A stretch of 64,000 nt of DNA from NCBI RefSeq assembly GCF_023856365.1, contig NC_064533.1:32350118-32414117 (forward strand). Reading direction: 5' to 3'. The position numbers and the translations under genes were made by a program. The notes below the pieces were generated by a model. It did not search any database. It was not told where the DNA came from and saw only the letters and a list, made by a program, of their open reading frames with translations. The DNA is from Brienomyrus brachyistius. Lineage: Eukaryota; Chordata; Actinopteri; Osteoglossiformes; Mormyridae. Shown piece after piece: positions 1-10,147 of this stretch (its first letter is position 1; each line of letters starts with the position of its first letter).

Positions 1-404
1 GTAAGGACGGTTCCATCACTGCAAGTCTTCGAGGAACAGATTCAGATGTGCGTAATGTTTCGATTCCTCTGTAAGCAACATGTGGATCACTAGACCACAG
101 ATGGTGTGTCACCTGCTCACAGATTCTAAGAAACGCCTCCTTATCTGCCCTCAGAGCCCTCGTACTGTAGCTGTCCTTCTCAGCTTCTGGTACAGACTGG
201 AGTTGCCACCAAGTTGTGCAGTGCGACTCCTCTCAATAATTTCCAGGGTGCCCTGCGAGATGAACCACCTCCTTCTGGGACCACTGGGAACTCCAACACA
301 ACCCTTGGCAACCTTCAGGGTCTAATCACAGAAGGTCTCCCACATCACATTAGAGTCAGCAGTTGCACCCAAGTCTGTAAGTTCCTCATACAAACTTAAT
401 GCCT

Positions 405-480
405 CATCAAAAACAACTTGATCTTGGAGTCTGACTTAAACTCATCAGAAACAACTTGATCTTGGAGTCTGACTAAATCC
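405..480. repeat. 38-bp tandem duplication inside the LINE
   Basis: Two adjacent near-identical 38-bp units start at 405 and 443. Each contains aacttgatcttggagtctga. The duplication probably arose after insertion of the LINE, since it breaks the linker reading frame. Confidence 0.85.
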
Positions 481-513
481 AGCCTCTTTCTCCTAGTAGG
501 TCATAGCCTACTG

Positions 514-698
514 CAGGGGTGGCCAATCTTATTCGCAAAGGGCCAGTGTGTATGTGGGTTTTTGGGATAACCTTTAGGTCAGCTGTTGACACCCTGGTGT
601 GAGGACTTTTCAGTTCTCTAAATAGTAATCTAATTAGGGAGTTGCAGTGAAAACCTGCACACTCAGTGGCCCTTTCTGGGTAAGATTGGCCACCCCTG
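514..698. mobile_element. hAT-like MITE (185 bp) nested in the LINE
   Basis: The element is bounded by an 18-bp perfect terminal inverted repeat, CAGGGGTGGCCAATCTTA at 514-531 and its complement at 681-698. The CAGGGGTGGCCAA terminus is typical of hAT-superfamily non-autonomous elements. I see no convincing 8-bp target duplication (gcctactg left, gatctaag right), so it may have decayed. LINE endonuclease sequence ends directly at the right boundary and LINE linker resumes to the left, so the MITE landed in the LINE. It has no coding capacity. Confidence 0.8.
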
Positions 699-1440
699 GA
701 TCTAAGCTGAATCTTCAGAGTAGCAACAACAAGTCTGTGGTCAGAATTCACAAACTGGGCAGTTCTGTAGACCCTGCAGTTCTGAAGGAGCCTCCAGCGT
801 CTGCCTACGAGGATGTGATCGATCTCCTTCGCTGCACCACCAGTAATGGAGTACCAAGTCCAACGATGCTGTTCAAGGCGTTGGAACCAGGATCCAGTGA
901 CCGACAGCCCCTGACCTTTCGCAAAGTCAAGGAACATGGGGCTACTTTCACCTCGGTCTCCAGACCCATGGGGACTGACACAATCCTCATTGTCACCCCT
1001 GCCAGTGCCAGGGCTCGCATTGAAGTCATCCATGGCCAGTGGAGTGCCGAGCGAAGTTGCAAGTAAAATGTCTCCCTCAACGAGACATCACTCACCGTGG
1101 TCGGAGCATACACCGAGACAACCGACAAGACAACAGACAAGACGCCCAAGGAGGGCCTTAGCCTGAGTCTCATGATACATTCATTGGCAGGAGTGACATC
1201 AGACACCATCGGAAGGAGCAAATCCGCTTCAGCAACAGCTACTGCCTGAGTATGGCAGCCATCAGACCGACCAGACCAAAAGTAGCTATACCCACCTACA
1301 GAGATCTGGCCACTCCCCGGTCTGCGTACCTCAGAGAGTGTTGCCACTGAAACATGGAATTTATGAGGCTCCCCCAACAGCAGAGGAAGATGGTCATCTT
1401 GCTGGAGAGACAGGATGTTCCATGTGCCTCCACGAATGAA

Positions 1441-3583
1441 TCGCCTCAAACTGGGACCCGAGTGCCGCCATAACAGGCGATGCCTCAGCACCACACCAGC
1501 CCCACCCCCACCCCCACCCCCAACAGGCCTGAGCCTATTAGCTCTCCGGCGGTTTCGACTCCTCCAGGGATGAGGCTCCCCAAGGCTTTCCCCCATCCAT
1601 TCTATTGTTGTTTCATTCTAGGGCCAAATAATAAGGTTGTAAATGAGCTTGCAAAACTAATTCTGGGCATTTTTCAACCAACCAAACATCACATACCTTC
1701 TATATAGACACCAGAGAACAATTTGAAATACTGAAGAAATGCATATTACGGCACCTTTAAAGCAAAGCTGACATTTACGTGATTTTAGTGACACTTTTTA
1801 TTCAACTTCCCAGATTGTCTCAAAAACACAGAGCGGGTAGTTTTGCCCTGCAACGGCTGGATAAGTTTACCTGGCTCAGACTTACTGAAGAGGGACTTAT
1901 ACCAAAAGCATTTTGGCCCCACTGTTTACCCTGCTGCTGGTTTTGTGGGACAGCCCTCCACAAACCTTAAAACGTCACGACACGACAGCTATCCATAAAG
2001 CTTCAGAAGTAAAGGAAAAACACAATGTAGCACTTCTGCAGAAACCCTGACTGTATAATTTGCAAAACGCTAATATGAAATAGTCGCTTTAAAAAATAAT
2101 TACTTTCCTGTGTCTGTGGACACTGCAACGTGCCATAGCAGCACGAACGGGCATGAATCACAGAGCTCTTGAAGGCTACTTCAAAATAATACATAAATGC
2201 TTCAACCAAACGTGGCCCCACTACACCACCTGTGAACCCACTATTTGCTAATGCAAGTGACTGGGCTGTGCTTATTTTGATGGTCTGAATGTAAATTCTG
2301 CAATCATTTAATTACAGGATTGTAAACTAAACATCTCCATATAATTACTCATTACTCAAGCATGCCAATCTAATTATTTTCTGCCCCTAGGTCAATGCCA
2401 ACACCAAATATACAAGCAGCTACATCATTGATGAAATGCTGTTAATCACTGGCTAGATTTTCGATAAACACTTGGTGGCAGAGTTGTCAAAATTCCCAGT
2501 GTGGAAATAAACGATGCATGTATTTGACATGTAATGATGAGATGTCTGACATCTGTCGCTAATCAAGTGGATTTTATTGTGACATGAGATTATTTTCTAC
2601 GTCTAAAATAAAATTCATATGTAAATTCTGATTAAAATTACTTAGACTGAATATAGATTTTTTTTTTTTGGATAGTTTTTTTGGGACCTGATAAAGTGGG
2701 AACCACTGTAGTGAAAACCAAAGTGTTTTTCGGCCAGGTGTCTGCTGGGGATGCTGCAACTTCGTGTGACACCATACTGAGAGTCATCAGATGGCAAGAT
2801 GCTACCATCCATCAAGCAGGCCTCCTTCACCAGAGATGGAGCCACAGTAATGATTGGTGAGCTGTCTCTTTTGCTTCTACCTTTAGTTTAGATATTTCAT
2901 GAGATTGTCATAGTGAGCATTTTGAATTCTTCTAGGCAGAAAAGCTGGAGTTGGACAGAGACTCCAGATCTCACACCTTGGCCTGGTAACTGTGCACTGT
3001 GTGGCCCTTCGCCTCAATCTGGCCATGTCCCACTGCTTTAATTGGCAGAGGGGAGTACCAAACGTCTTCAAATATGCCAGCACTTGTAGAAGAATCTTAT
3101 GGTTCTACCAGACCTCCAGCAACAGGATCAGAAATCTTCAAGAAATGGCCATGCTATTTGGCCTTCCCCAAACCAATCTGTCTAGCAGTATTCACTGCTA
3201 GACTATTCACAGATTTACTTTTTTGACATTTTTTTAAGCTCAGTAAATTTTGTAGACAGTAAACACTGCTGGGTGGGAGTCAGATAAAGAATCAACAGAT
3301 GTGACGCACCGGATCCTGCCTGCTCTTATTGCAGGCCTCTCATTCCAAGCCGGGAATGAGTTGGCAGCTTACGGACTGTATTCCTTTGCATGAGTTCATC
3401 CCCCTTGCCATGTACCTGATGCAACTTGTGCGTGAGAAGATCCACCAGTTTTTTGTCTTTCCAAAAGAGAAACCTTTTTTTTTTTTCTCAGGTGGAGCAG
3501 GAGGTATGAGATCAATATCACAGTCCTTGGTTCTCCTTTTAATTGAATGACACTCCTAGCTGAGCTGTCATGTTTGATCTCAG
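1441..3583. other. Intergenic stretch without a recognised gene
   Basis: Only short unsupported frames occur here. A C-rich run near 1500-1520 (upstream of the LINE endonuclease on the minus strand) and poly-T at 2660-2670 are visible. The AT-rich part at 2280-2640 contains no repeat that I recognise. Confidence 0.5.
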
Positions 3584-3742
3584 GTCAGAGTGCTGAAGAC
3601 ATGCCGGACACAGCTGAGAGACAGCAGCATAGTGAGGAACCGCTGGCAAGCATTTCTTCAATCAGATGCTGGTCTGAAGTCTCTGCAGGATGAGATCCCT
3701 CCATACTTCAAAGAAGGTGCCTGGGAGAGGTTCAGGAACACA
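3584..3742 (+). other. Exon-like segment, unidentified
   Basis: A 159-bp block sits between an acceptor (tttgatctcag) and a strong donor (aca|gtaagtat). It is open throughout in one frame, giving a 53-residue peptide that contains VLKTCRTQLRDSSIVRNRWQ and EGAWERFRNT. I do not recognise the family. It is the first of four such pieces on the plus strand between 3.6 and 8.9 kb (see 4240, 4777 and 8787). They could be exons of an unknown gene, of a lncRNA, or of an old domesticated transposase. The intervening sequence holds a reverse-oriented SINE. Confidence 0.35.
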
Positions 3743-3889
3743 GTAAGTATTATCATATACTTCTGGGCAGAAGAATGGGCCAAACCTTAATACTGCGCAA
3801 TTTGGGTCTGGTCCATTTTTTTGGCCCCAGGAGTATGTGTGTGTACTGTATATCATAATGTATTTGAGTGTTTAATATGCACTTGAACT

Positions 3890-4202
3890 CCATCCAACCA
3901 TCCACTTTCTGTACCCAGTTGTCCTACTCAGGGTCACAGGGGGTCCAGAGCCTGTGGGTGCAAGGCAGGGAACAACCCAGGATGGGGTGCCAACCCTTCT
4001 CAGGGTGCATTCACACTTATGGCCAATTCAGTAACTCCAATTAATCTCACCATATTTTTTGATTGTGGGGAAAACCAGTGGAAACCCCACAATGACACGG
4101 GAGAACATGCAAACTCCACACATCTGGAGCCATAGCGGAGCCTCAAGCTCTGGTCTCAGAGGTGTGATGCAACAGTGCTAACCACTGCACCACCATGCCA
4201 CT
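3890..4202 (-). mobile_element. tRNA-derived SINE, full-length but diverged
   Basis: The minus strand reads as the same SINE family as 8364-8684. On the plus strand it opens with the complement of the ATGG tail (catccaaccatccact) and includes the complement of the tgcatgttctcc block. It ends with the complement of the pol III A-box region (tgctaaccactgcaccacc). It lies in the gap between two exon-like segments. Confidence 0.8.
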
Positions 4203-4239
4203 GTTTTGTTGAAATGTTTGTACTGTATAACTTTTACAG

Positions 4240-4520
4240 GTAATGGAGCCCTTTCTGAATGCACTAAACATCGAGAGCCAGTTCCCAAACACCTGCAGTT
4301 TATCTGTCTGCATGTGTGGTCTCTCCCAGATGGATTGTGACAAACTCAGCAGAGTATGGGGATGCTGAGATGAAGACACTGGCAGAGCAGTTCCCAGGAC
4401 TGAGGAAGTCTAACATGGTGTCTGAGTGGGACCCTAGCAGTCTGAGAATGAGACGTCCTGATCTGAAGGCACTGTATATAAGTGATGTTAACTACATCAC
4501 CAGCATTGGTTTTAAATAAT
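4240..4520 (+). other. Exon-like segment with two overlapping partial frames, unidentified
   Basis: A pyrimidine-rich acceptor (cttttacag) precedes 4240. From there one frame reads VMEPFLNALNIESQFPNTCS before stopping. From 4316 another frame runs to a TAA at about 4519 and contains ALYISDVNYITSIGFK. The switch of frame suggests a decayed coding exon. I cannot name the protein. Confidence 0.3.
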
Positions 4521-4776
4521 AATTTTGTCTTTGTTCTCACTTTTCTCTAATTCACACCAAATCCCTGGAGAAGCTGCATCTATGGCTTGAATCCTCTTGA
4601 ATCCTCCTCCCACCCTGAGCCTTACAGCTGCAATCGCCCTCATATCCCCCATCCAGACTGCAGACACGGGGAGGCTATTTTCTGCACTTAATACATGACT
4701 GGAAACACTATCGCTGCTTTTGTATCTGTCAGAAAAATATATTTTTTAATGCATGAATTATTTTTTTTTTATATAG

Positions 4777-4903
4777 GTTAAGACACCTCTGCGCAACAGA
4801 TTAATAGGTGAGGCACTTGGATATGTGTTGCAAGGCGGCAATCGATGGACTGGACTAGGTGATCTTGGACTACAAGGAGTGCATGAAGAGGTTTTATAAA
4901 ATG
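4777..4903 (+). other. Exon-like segment, unidentified
   Basis: The segment lies between a poly-T tract plus atatag acceptor and an atg|gtaagtag donor. The open frame begins VKTPLRNRLIGEALGYVLQG and stops just before the donor. Both splice sites are good, but no family is recognised. It may belong with the segments at 3584 and 4240. Confidence 0.3.
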
Positions 4904-4946
4904 GTAAGTAGGAGGCTGATTAGTTCTGCCTCTGGTTGTAGACAGT

Positions 4947-5060
4947 GTAAGAACATAAGAACATAAGAACTATACAAACGAGAGGAGGCCATTCGGCCCA
5001 GATGAACGTAGATGAACAATGGCTTCATTCAGACACCCTATTAGGGCAACATTTTGCTGG
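4947..5060 (+). repeat. Dispersed repeat with aagaacataagaac head
   Basis: The run aagaacataagaacataaga is followed by acgagaggaggccattcggcc. This is a dispersed repeat that I recall as abundant in early-branching ray-finned fishes. It has no coding content and its parent element is not certain. Confidence 0.6.
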
Positions 5061-5332
5061 TTGTGTGTATTTATGTTCAACTACGCTGCTACAGGGCCCC
5101 TTAGAACTGTAAATTAAAAGAACGGCTTGTGCTGTATTTGACTTGATTTCTTTTCTGTTTGTTAAATGTGTAAATTAACATGTTGCTTTTATGTTGCGTT
5201 TAATTTTGAACAGGGCACTTTAATTTCTTTTAATAAAATATGCTTTAATGTGATAATTGTCTTTTTTTTCAATTACATAATCGTTAGAACTCCTAAAATA
5301 TATTACTTGTAAAAAGTGTGTGAGCCAGTTGA

Positions 5333-5407
5333 AGGCATGGTACATAGAGGCATGGTACATAGAGGCATGGTACATAGAGGCATGGTACATAGAGGCATGG
5401 TACATAG
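5333..5407. repeat. 15-bp tandem repeat, five perfect copies
   Basis: Five identical units of aggcatggtacatag occur head to tail. The perfection of the copies implies recent expansion. The unit length is a multiple of three, so it makes a false MYHAS repeat peptide on the minus strand. Confidence 0.95.
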
Positions 5408-5465
5408 ACACGCACATGTGAGCACATGATCATCTGCACCTCATTTTGAGCTAAGAAAGACCCTG

Positions 5466-5945
5466 TCCAGTATATTCAAAACTCTGCAGCCCGAGTCCTC
5501 ACCACATTGCACGATTAGCACACATCACCCCTCTCCTCCATAATCTCCACTGGCTCCCTCTTCTATATTGCATCCACTATAAAATCCTTCTGTTTATATT
5601 TAAAGCACTGCAAGGCTATGCTCCTCACTATCTTATGGAGTTACTTCAACCCCTCTTTCCCATTTGCAGTCTTAGGTCTTTTTGTCCTGGTTTGTCTCCG
5701 GTCTTGAAGTTTAAGTTTAACTTCAACTGAAGTCCTTTCTCCTCTCTGCCATCCCTCCTTTCCTGATCACTGACTCTCATTTTGTCCAGTCTGTTTAGCA
5801 TGGTTTGAGAGTCTGCTGTATTTGTTGCCTATTATTTGTGACTGAGCCTTGCATTTCTTATTTTATTTGTACTGATCTCTTTCTGTTAATAATTTTTCTC
5901 TAAAGTCTCCTTGTGTTAGTGAAAGGTGCTAAATAAATGAAATCC
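5466..5945 (+). mobile_element. L2-like LINE 3' end: reverse transcriptase C-terminus and tail
   Basis: The plus strand translates as VQYIQNSAARVLTTLH, then HTSPLSSI and CLYLKHCKAMLL. This is the decayed form of the block near the C-terminus of L2/Rex-type reverse transcriptases (IQNSAARVLT, HITPVLxxLHWLP, YKALHGxAPxYL). The end, ggtgctaaataaatgaaat, resembles the tail of such LINEs. The sequence carries stops and is 5'-truncated, as is usual for LINE copies. Confidence 0.7.
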
Positions 5946-6825
5946 CTTACACTCTGTCTGGGGGCCTGTTTAATCAGAAAAAAATATCTGAGCGTCGTAT
6001 TTTGTATTTCAGTTGAAACTCTGTTGAAAGTTTGGTGACTTTGTGAACTATGTATGGGAAGATATAGGAAATCAGTGTATAATTTTGAAAATGTTATTTA
6101 TTCTATTGCTACAGGTTTTGTACCTTTGCCAGTGTTTGGGGTCAAATTGACAATCACTTCAATGGCTTTTTGCATTCAGGGAAGTTAATTTGCGAAAAAT
6201 CCTTAAAATCACCCTAAAATGACAAATTCCATGTATTCTCACACGAAATGTGATTATGTGTCCTAAAGAGATTCAAGTTTCTAAAAAAAAATGTAACGAC
6301 ATATTTTTGTGAAGCTGTATTTTGTACCTTGCCACTGTGACATCAAGAGATTCAAGATTATAAAAAGTGAAATTAATTAAAAAGAACGTACTTTGAACAA
6401 CTGCAACAAACTTTTGCAACTTTGCATTTGGGTTGAATTTTGCCTACTTGGTTACTTTGGTTGATCTTAAACTGCTCTCAAGCTGTGCTTACTATAATAC
6501 ATTTGTCTATTGCCATGGAAACCCAAACAAATTTGAGTTTAGTAGACCGTCACAAAGATAACTCAGCCCAGCATTAGGGCTGCACCTCCAGAAAAAAACA
6601 GCTGCCAAATGACGATATGTTTTCATAATACAGTATGGATCAAAAGACAAAGGAGTCTGGTCATACACTGCTGTTAAACTACAACCTCAGCTGATGCTCT
6701 GTGGCAGACATGATGGCATGATTTACTGCAAGGCAGGAAGCTGAAGGAAGAGACATTTTTTCCAAAAATGGAGAAAAGTGTTGGTTCTCGGTACCATGTG
6801 CACAAGAGTAGCAGGCAGGTAGGAT
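5946..6825. other. Intergenic stretch, AT-rich, nothing recognised
   Basis: There is no convincing coding frame, RNA gene or known repeat. The part at 6740-6820 directly upstream of the piggyBac fossil may be its decayed N-terminal region. Confidence 0.4.
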
Positions 6826-7290
6826 GGCTACCCAGTGTTTGATGAAGTCCCGTCCAAGGCCAACAAGGATGAATACTTCTTTTACAGTGGATATATTATC
6901 TACGTTTCAGCTGTTTCACAGTCAGCTGAAAAAATTTGTCATCGAAATGAGAAACTCGACGGGAAGCCTGAGGTTTGTTTGCAGTTGGTGTGATATGGAT
7001 CAGACACAGTCCAGTGCTGACCTTGGTCTCCTCATTCTTACTGGAGTGTACAAGCCCAAAGGACAAACAGCTTCCAGTTCTGAAACTGGAAGGCCGACAT
7101 TTTTACTAAACCTTGAGAGGTTCTGTGCTCTCTCTCATCAGTAATATGCTTCGACAACCATGAAACAAGAGTTGCACAGAGGACTATGGACAAACTAGCA
7201 GCCATCATAGACATCTGGGGCATAGAGGTGGAGAGGCAGCCTTTGATGTATAACCCGGGGCCTGGGGTCACTGTCGATTACTTACAAAAC
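6826..7290 (+). pseudogene. piggyBac-type transposase fragment, frameshifted
   Basis: The plus strand gives SSADLGLLILTGVYKPKGQ and ETGRPTFLLNLERFCALS. A frameshift near 7140 is followed by ICFDNHETRVAQRTMDKLAA, then IDIWGIEVE and MYNPGPGVTVD. These are consecutive blocks of the DDE domain of piggyBac-family (PGBD4-like) transposases, up to the first catalytic Asp in the VTVD block. The remaining catalytic part and the terminal repeats are not seen, so this is a truncated, inactive fossil. Confidence 0.8.
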
Positions 7291-7868
7291 ATTGTGATGT
7301 AGCAATGTATAACCAGACTAGTGAACATTATTCACCTTTGAATGGAATCAGTCTCTCATCAATCCATTCATTTGGTCTAAAATACTTGCAAATTCAGCAA
7401 AAACAATGTTTATTTATTAAGGTGCAAACTAAAACAAATTTCCTGTTTTGTTTTCTAAACACAAATAGAACAGTAAATTCTGAACTTGCATAGTAATGTC
7501 ATTATTAGTACTTTAATTATTAATACTTTACCATACTTTAAATACCGGTCCTGGGCAAGGAAGATGAGCCTGTCTACTGTGTCCAGGTTTACAAGCTGCT
7601 GTCTGTCACAGGCTCCAGTAATACACTCCTTCAGAGGCAGAGCTGGTTGCAGGAATGCATATCTTGGGTCTATCACTGTAATTAGCTTTTCTCATTTTCC
7701 CTCATATTTGGTGGTATATACTGGAACCATGTCTTTCAAAATGTAGCAAACAGCACGTGTGAAGTCTCTGTGCCTTTCCTTCTTGTTGTAGGGTATAACA
7801 CTAGTAACGTACAGTGTTTGTTGACAGGTGTACCTGCACTCATTACGTTTCTTCACCAACACTTAAAG
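7291..7868. other. Intergenic stretch; unassigned minus-strand frame
   Basis: The minus strand from 7676 to about 7540 reads ALPLKECITGACDRQQLVNL and VDRLIFLAQDRYLKY. It looks protein-like, but I cannot place it and there is no start or splice support. It may be another transposon remnant. Confidence 0.3.
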
Positions 7869-8035
7869 CAGGGTTCTCCAATTCTGGTCCTGGAGGGCTG
7901 ATCTGCAACACAGTTTGTAGATTTCCCAGCTCAGACACGATTTCTAAACCTGGCAATTAGCTGCTGAGCTGAATGAGGTGTGTTTGAGCAGGGAATCTGC
8001 AGACTGGCCCTTCAGGACCAGGACTGGGGAACCAC
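7869..8035. mobile_element. hAT-like MITE
   Basis: The left end is cagggttctccaattctggt. The right end, ccaggactggggaaccac, is its imperfect inverse. Flanking octamers acttaaag and cattaaag resemble a decayed 8-bp target duplication. The interior contains the aatgaggtgtgttt block seen in other MITEs in this window. Confidence 0.75.
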
Positions 8036-8350
8036 CATTAAAGGTTTCCCCAGAGGGAGCGCTCAGCACTTTCATGACACATGTATTACCAAAATAGTAG
8101 CATGCAGTGTTGCAGGCATTTCAGTGATGTGCTATCAAGCAGAGCTCCTTATTGGCAGCTTACTGATGGTTCTTATTGTTTAAATTTTAGATATGAAGAT
8201 AGAAATATATCCTGCAGCTCTACAATATGTTTTTTTTTTTTTTAAAGAAATGTTTTCAGAGGTAATTGCATGCATGCAGTAGCAAGCAGTACTATCCTGC
8301 AAGAAATGAGTGTTTATACAGAATATAGCAAGTGCTGTTTATATTGTATA

Positions 8351-8697
8351 TATTCAGCATTCAGGGGTGGCATGGTGGTGCAGTGGTTAGCACTGTTGCC
8401 TCACACCTCTGGGACCCAGGTTCGAGTCTCCGCCTGGGTCACATGTGTGCGGAGTTTGCATGTTCTCCCCATGTCGTTGTGGGGTTTCCTCCGGGTACTC
8501 CGGTTTCCCCCCACAGCCCAAAAACATGCTGAGGCTAACTGGAGTTGCTAAAAAATTGCCCGTAGGTGTGAATGGTGTGTGAGTGTGCCCTGCGATGGGC
8601 TGGCCCCCCGTCATTGCTTCTGGGATAGGCTCTGGACCCCCCGCGACCCAGTAGGATAAGCGGTTTAGAAAATGGATGGATGGATATTCAGCATTCA
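8351..8697 (+). mobile_element. Full-length tRNA-derived SINE with a perfect 13-bp target duplication
   Basis: The SINE body (8364-8684) opens with ggggtggcatggtggtgcag. It has a pol III A-box region (tggtgcagtggttagcac, about 8376) and a B-box (ggttcgagtc, 8419-8428). It ends in an (ATGG)n tail at about 8671-8684. Both sides carry the identical 13-mer tattcagcattca (8351-8363 and 8685-8697), the footprint of LINE-driven target-primed insertion. This is the best reference copy of the family in the window. Confidence 0.95.
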
Positions 8698-8786
8698 TTT
8701 CGAATGTGTTTGGATGATTGTGTTAGTATATAATACTGCTGACCATATTACGCCAGATTGATATATACTGATTATTTTATTTACAG

Positions 8787-8865
8787 GTATTTGCTTCAGA
8801 AAGACTGTTGCGATGCACAACAATGGTGGAATGAAGCTGAACAAGAAAAGTTTATGGGCTATACA
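8787..8865 (+). other. Exon-like segment, unidentified
   Basis: The segment lies between a good acceptor (attttatttacag) and a gtgaga donor. One frame is open and reads YLLQKDCCDAQQWWNEAEQE then KFMGYT. No family is recognised. It may belong with the other plus-strand exon-like segments at 3584-4903. Confidence 0.3.
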
Positions 8866-9543
8866 GTGAGATGATGAGATGCAATGAATATAATTAATTT
8901 GTACTTAAAATGAGCAAACCATATATTGTACTGCTTTATGTGTATAACGGCAGTCAGCATGGCACAAATCCTGTAGCTGTTGCTATGCTTCTTCTTAAAA
9001 AATAGAGCAAGATTTAGCTATTTCTCAAAACTGATCTAATTTGGGCCTTTTTAATATTTAAAGCATCTTAATTAAGGAACATGGGCACAGTCAATGGCAT
9101 GCTACAGTAAATGTGACTGGTGTGAACAATTGGCGATGAAGGCGGACCTACGACACCATGCATTACAAGAAGACATCCAGCTCATAGCTTTTAATGGTTC
9201 CTTGGCTGATATCTTGTCACCAGCCTTTGGGTTGAATCATTTGTTAGTCTTATTGAGATACCATGAATTGAAGTTAGGCAGCTTGCATCCTGTCCTGCAC
9301 CGTTCTTTCTGGAAAAGGCTCCAGGCTTACTGTGAACTTATCCTGGATAAACAGTGTTCAGGTAGCTGCGTCATTTAAAACGTGTGGTCATCTACACAAG
9401 TTATCATGCTCTATGGCTGAGGTTCTCTTAGATGAGAACCTCAAACTGGATTTCTGTAGCTCAGATTCATAGCAGCATAGCAGTTGAGAAGGTGGCCCAA
9501 AGTGGATTCAAACTGCGTATGTGTCATTTGATCAACTGTTACT
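8866..9543. other. Intergenic stretch; short inverted repeat at 9419-9442
   Basis: A 94-residue plus-strand frame (9094-9378) has no recognisable domain and is not called. A perfect 9-bp inverted repeat with a 6-bp loop (gaggttctc/gagaacctc) lies at 9419-9442. Confidence 0.4.
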
Positions 9544-9840
9544 AGGGTGAGCAGATCATTGATGTCAGGGGAGACACTTTGAGCTACTTCGGGTTTTACA
9601 AGCTACTTTAAAACTGAAAGGCCCATATGATTGGCTAAATAGTTCCGTTCTTTTTGGACTTTCACTGGTTCGTTTCCTTAGTTAACATTAGTGACACATG
9701 CATGATTAAAGGAAACTGACCAATCAGCATGCAGAAAGAACTCAGGGCTAAAGTGAACTTCAGGTCCTTTTAATTAAAATGCTAGTTTACAAACCCAATC
9801 CTCAAAGTGACCCTCCTGACACGGATTATCTGGTCACCCT
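9544..9840. mobile_element. Putative DNA transposon / MITE with agggtga termini
   Basis: The left end agggtgagcagat and the right end atctggtcaccct are inverse copies with one mismatch, about 297 bp apart. There is no transposase frame inside. The superfamily is uncertain; the terminus is compatible with hAT. Confidence 0.6.
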
Positions 9841-10082
9841 GACAGTTACACACTCCTGATCTTTCCTGATCGGAACCCAGCCAGATAACAACTGGTGAAA
9901 ATGGTGACTTTGTAGATAAATGAACACTGACAATCATCTTCCTTTCAAGGTAAAAATACCTGCTCTTCTTGTCTCAAAATGCACATTTACATTTAATTTT
10001 GCACATTCTGATGTGGAAATCTTTAGTTTAAAAGTTTATCTAGTACAGTTGCATTTGCATATTTGTACATTATATATTATAC
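9841..10082. other. Intergenic, nothing recognised
   Basis: No gene, repeat or structured element was recognised between the MITE and the (TA)n tract. Confidence 0.5.
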
Positions 10083-10102
10083 TATATATATATATATATT
10101 AT

Positions 10103-10143
<41 letters not shown>
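10075..10143. repeat. (TA)n microsatellite
   Basis: An almost pure alternating TA tract, flanked by attgtacat/atgtacaa type sequence that can pair across it. Confidence 0.9.

Positions 10144-10147
<4 letters not shown>

Larger units (their letters stand above)
1..1440 (-). mobile_element. Non-LTR retrotransposon (LINE) fragment: endonuclease domain and linker, degenerate
   Basis: Read on the minus strand from about 1430, the translation opens with GTWNILSLQQDDHL and continues with SEVRRPGSG and GGYSYFWSGRSDG. After a frameshift near 1040 it gives DFNASPGTG, GSWFQRLEQHRWTWYS, KEIDHILVG and SDHRLVVATLK. These are the conserved blocks of the apurinic endonuclease domain of fish LINE ORF2 proteins, often annotated as craniofacial development protein 2-like. 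The domain would nick target DNA for target-primed reverse transcription. Below 400 the linker towards the reverse transcriptase is recognisable (SQGTLEIIERSRTAQLGGNS), with stops. The reverse transcriptase itself would lie beyond the left edge. The copy is dead (frameshift, stops) and is interrupted by a MITE at 514-698. The exact clade is not certain. Confidence 0.85.

Noticed and set aside
5220..5417. Minus-strand peptide with a repeated MYHAS motif
   Set aside because: It is the translation of five copies of a 15-bp tandem repeat.
9094..9378. A 94-residue plus-strand ORF
   Set aside because: No domain, no splice or promoter support and no repeat signature; composition is compatible with chance.
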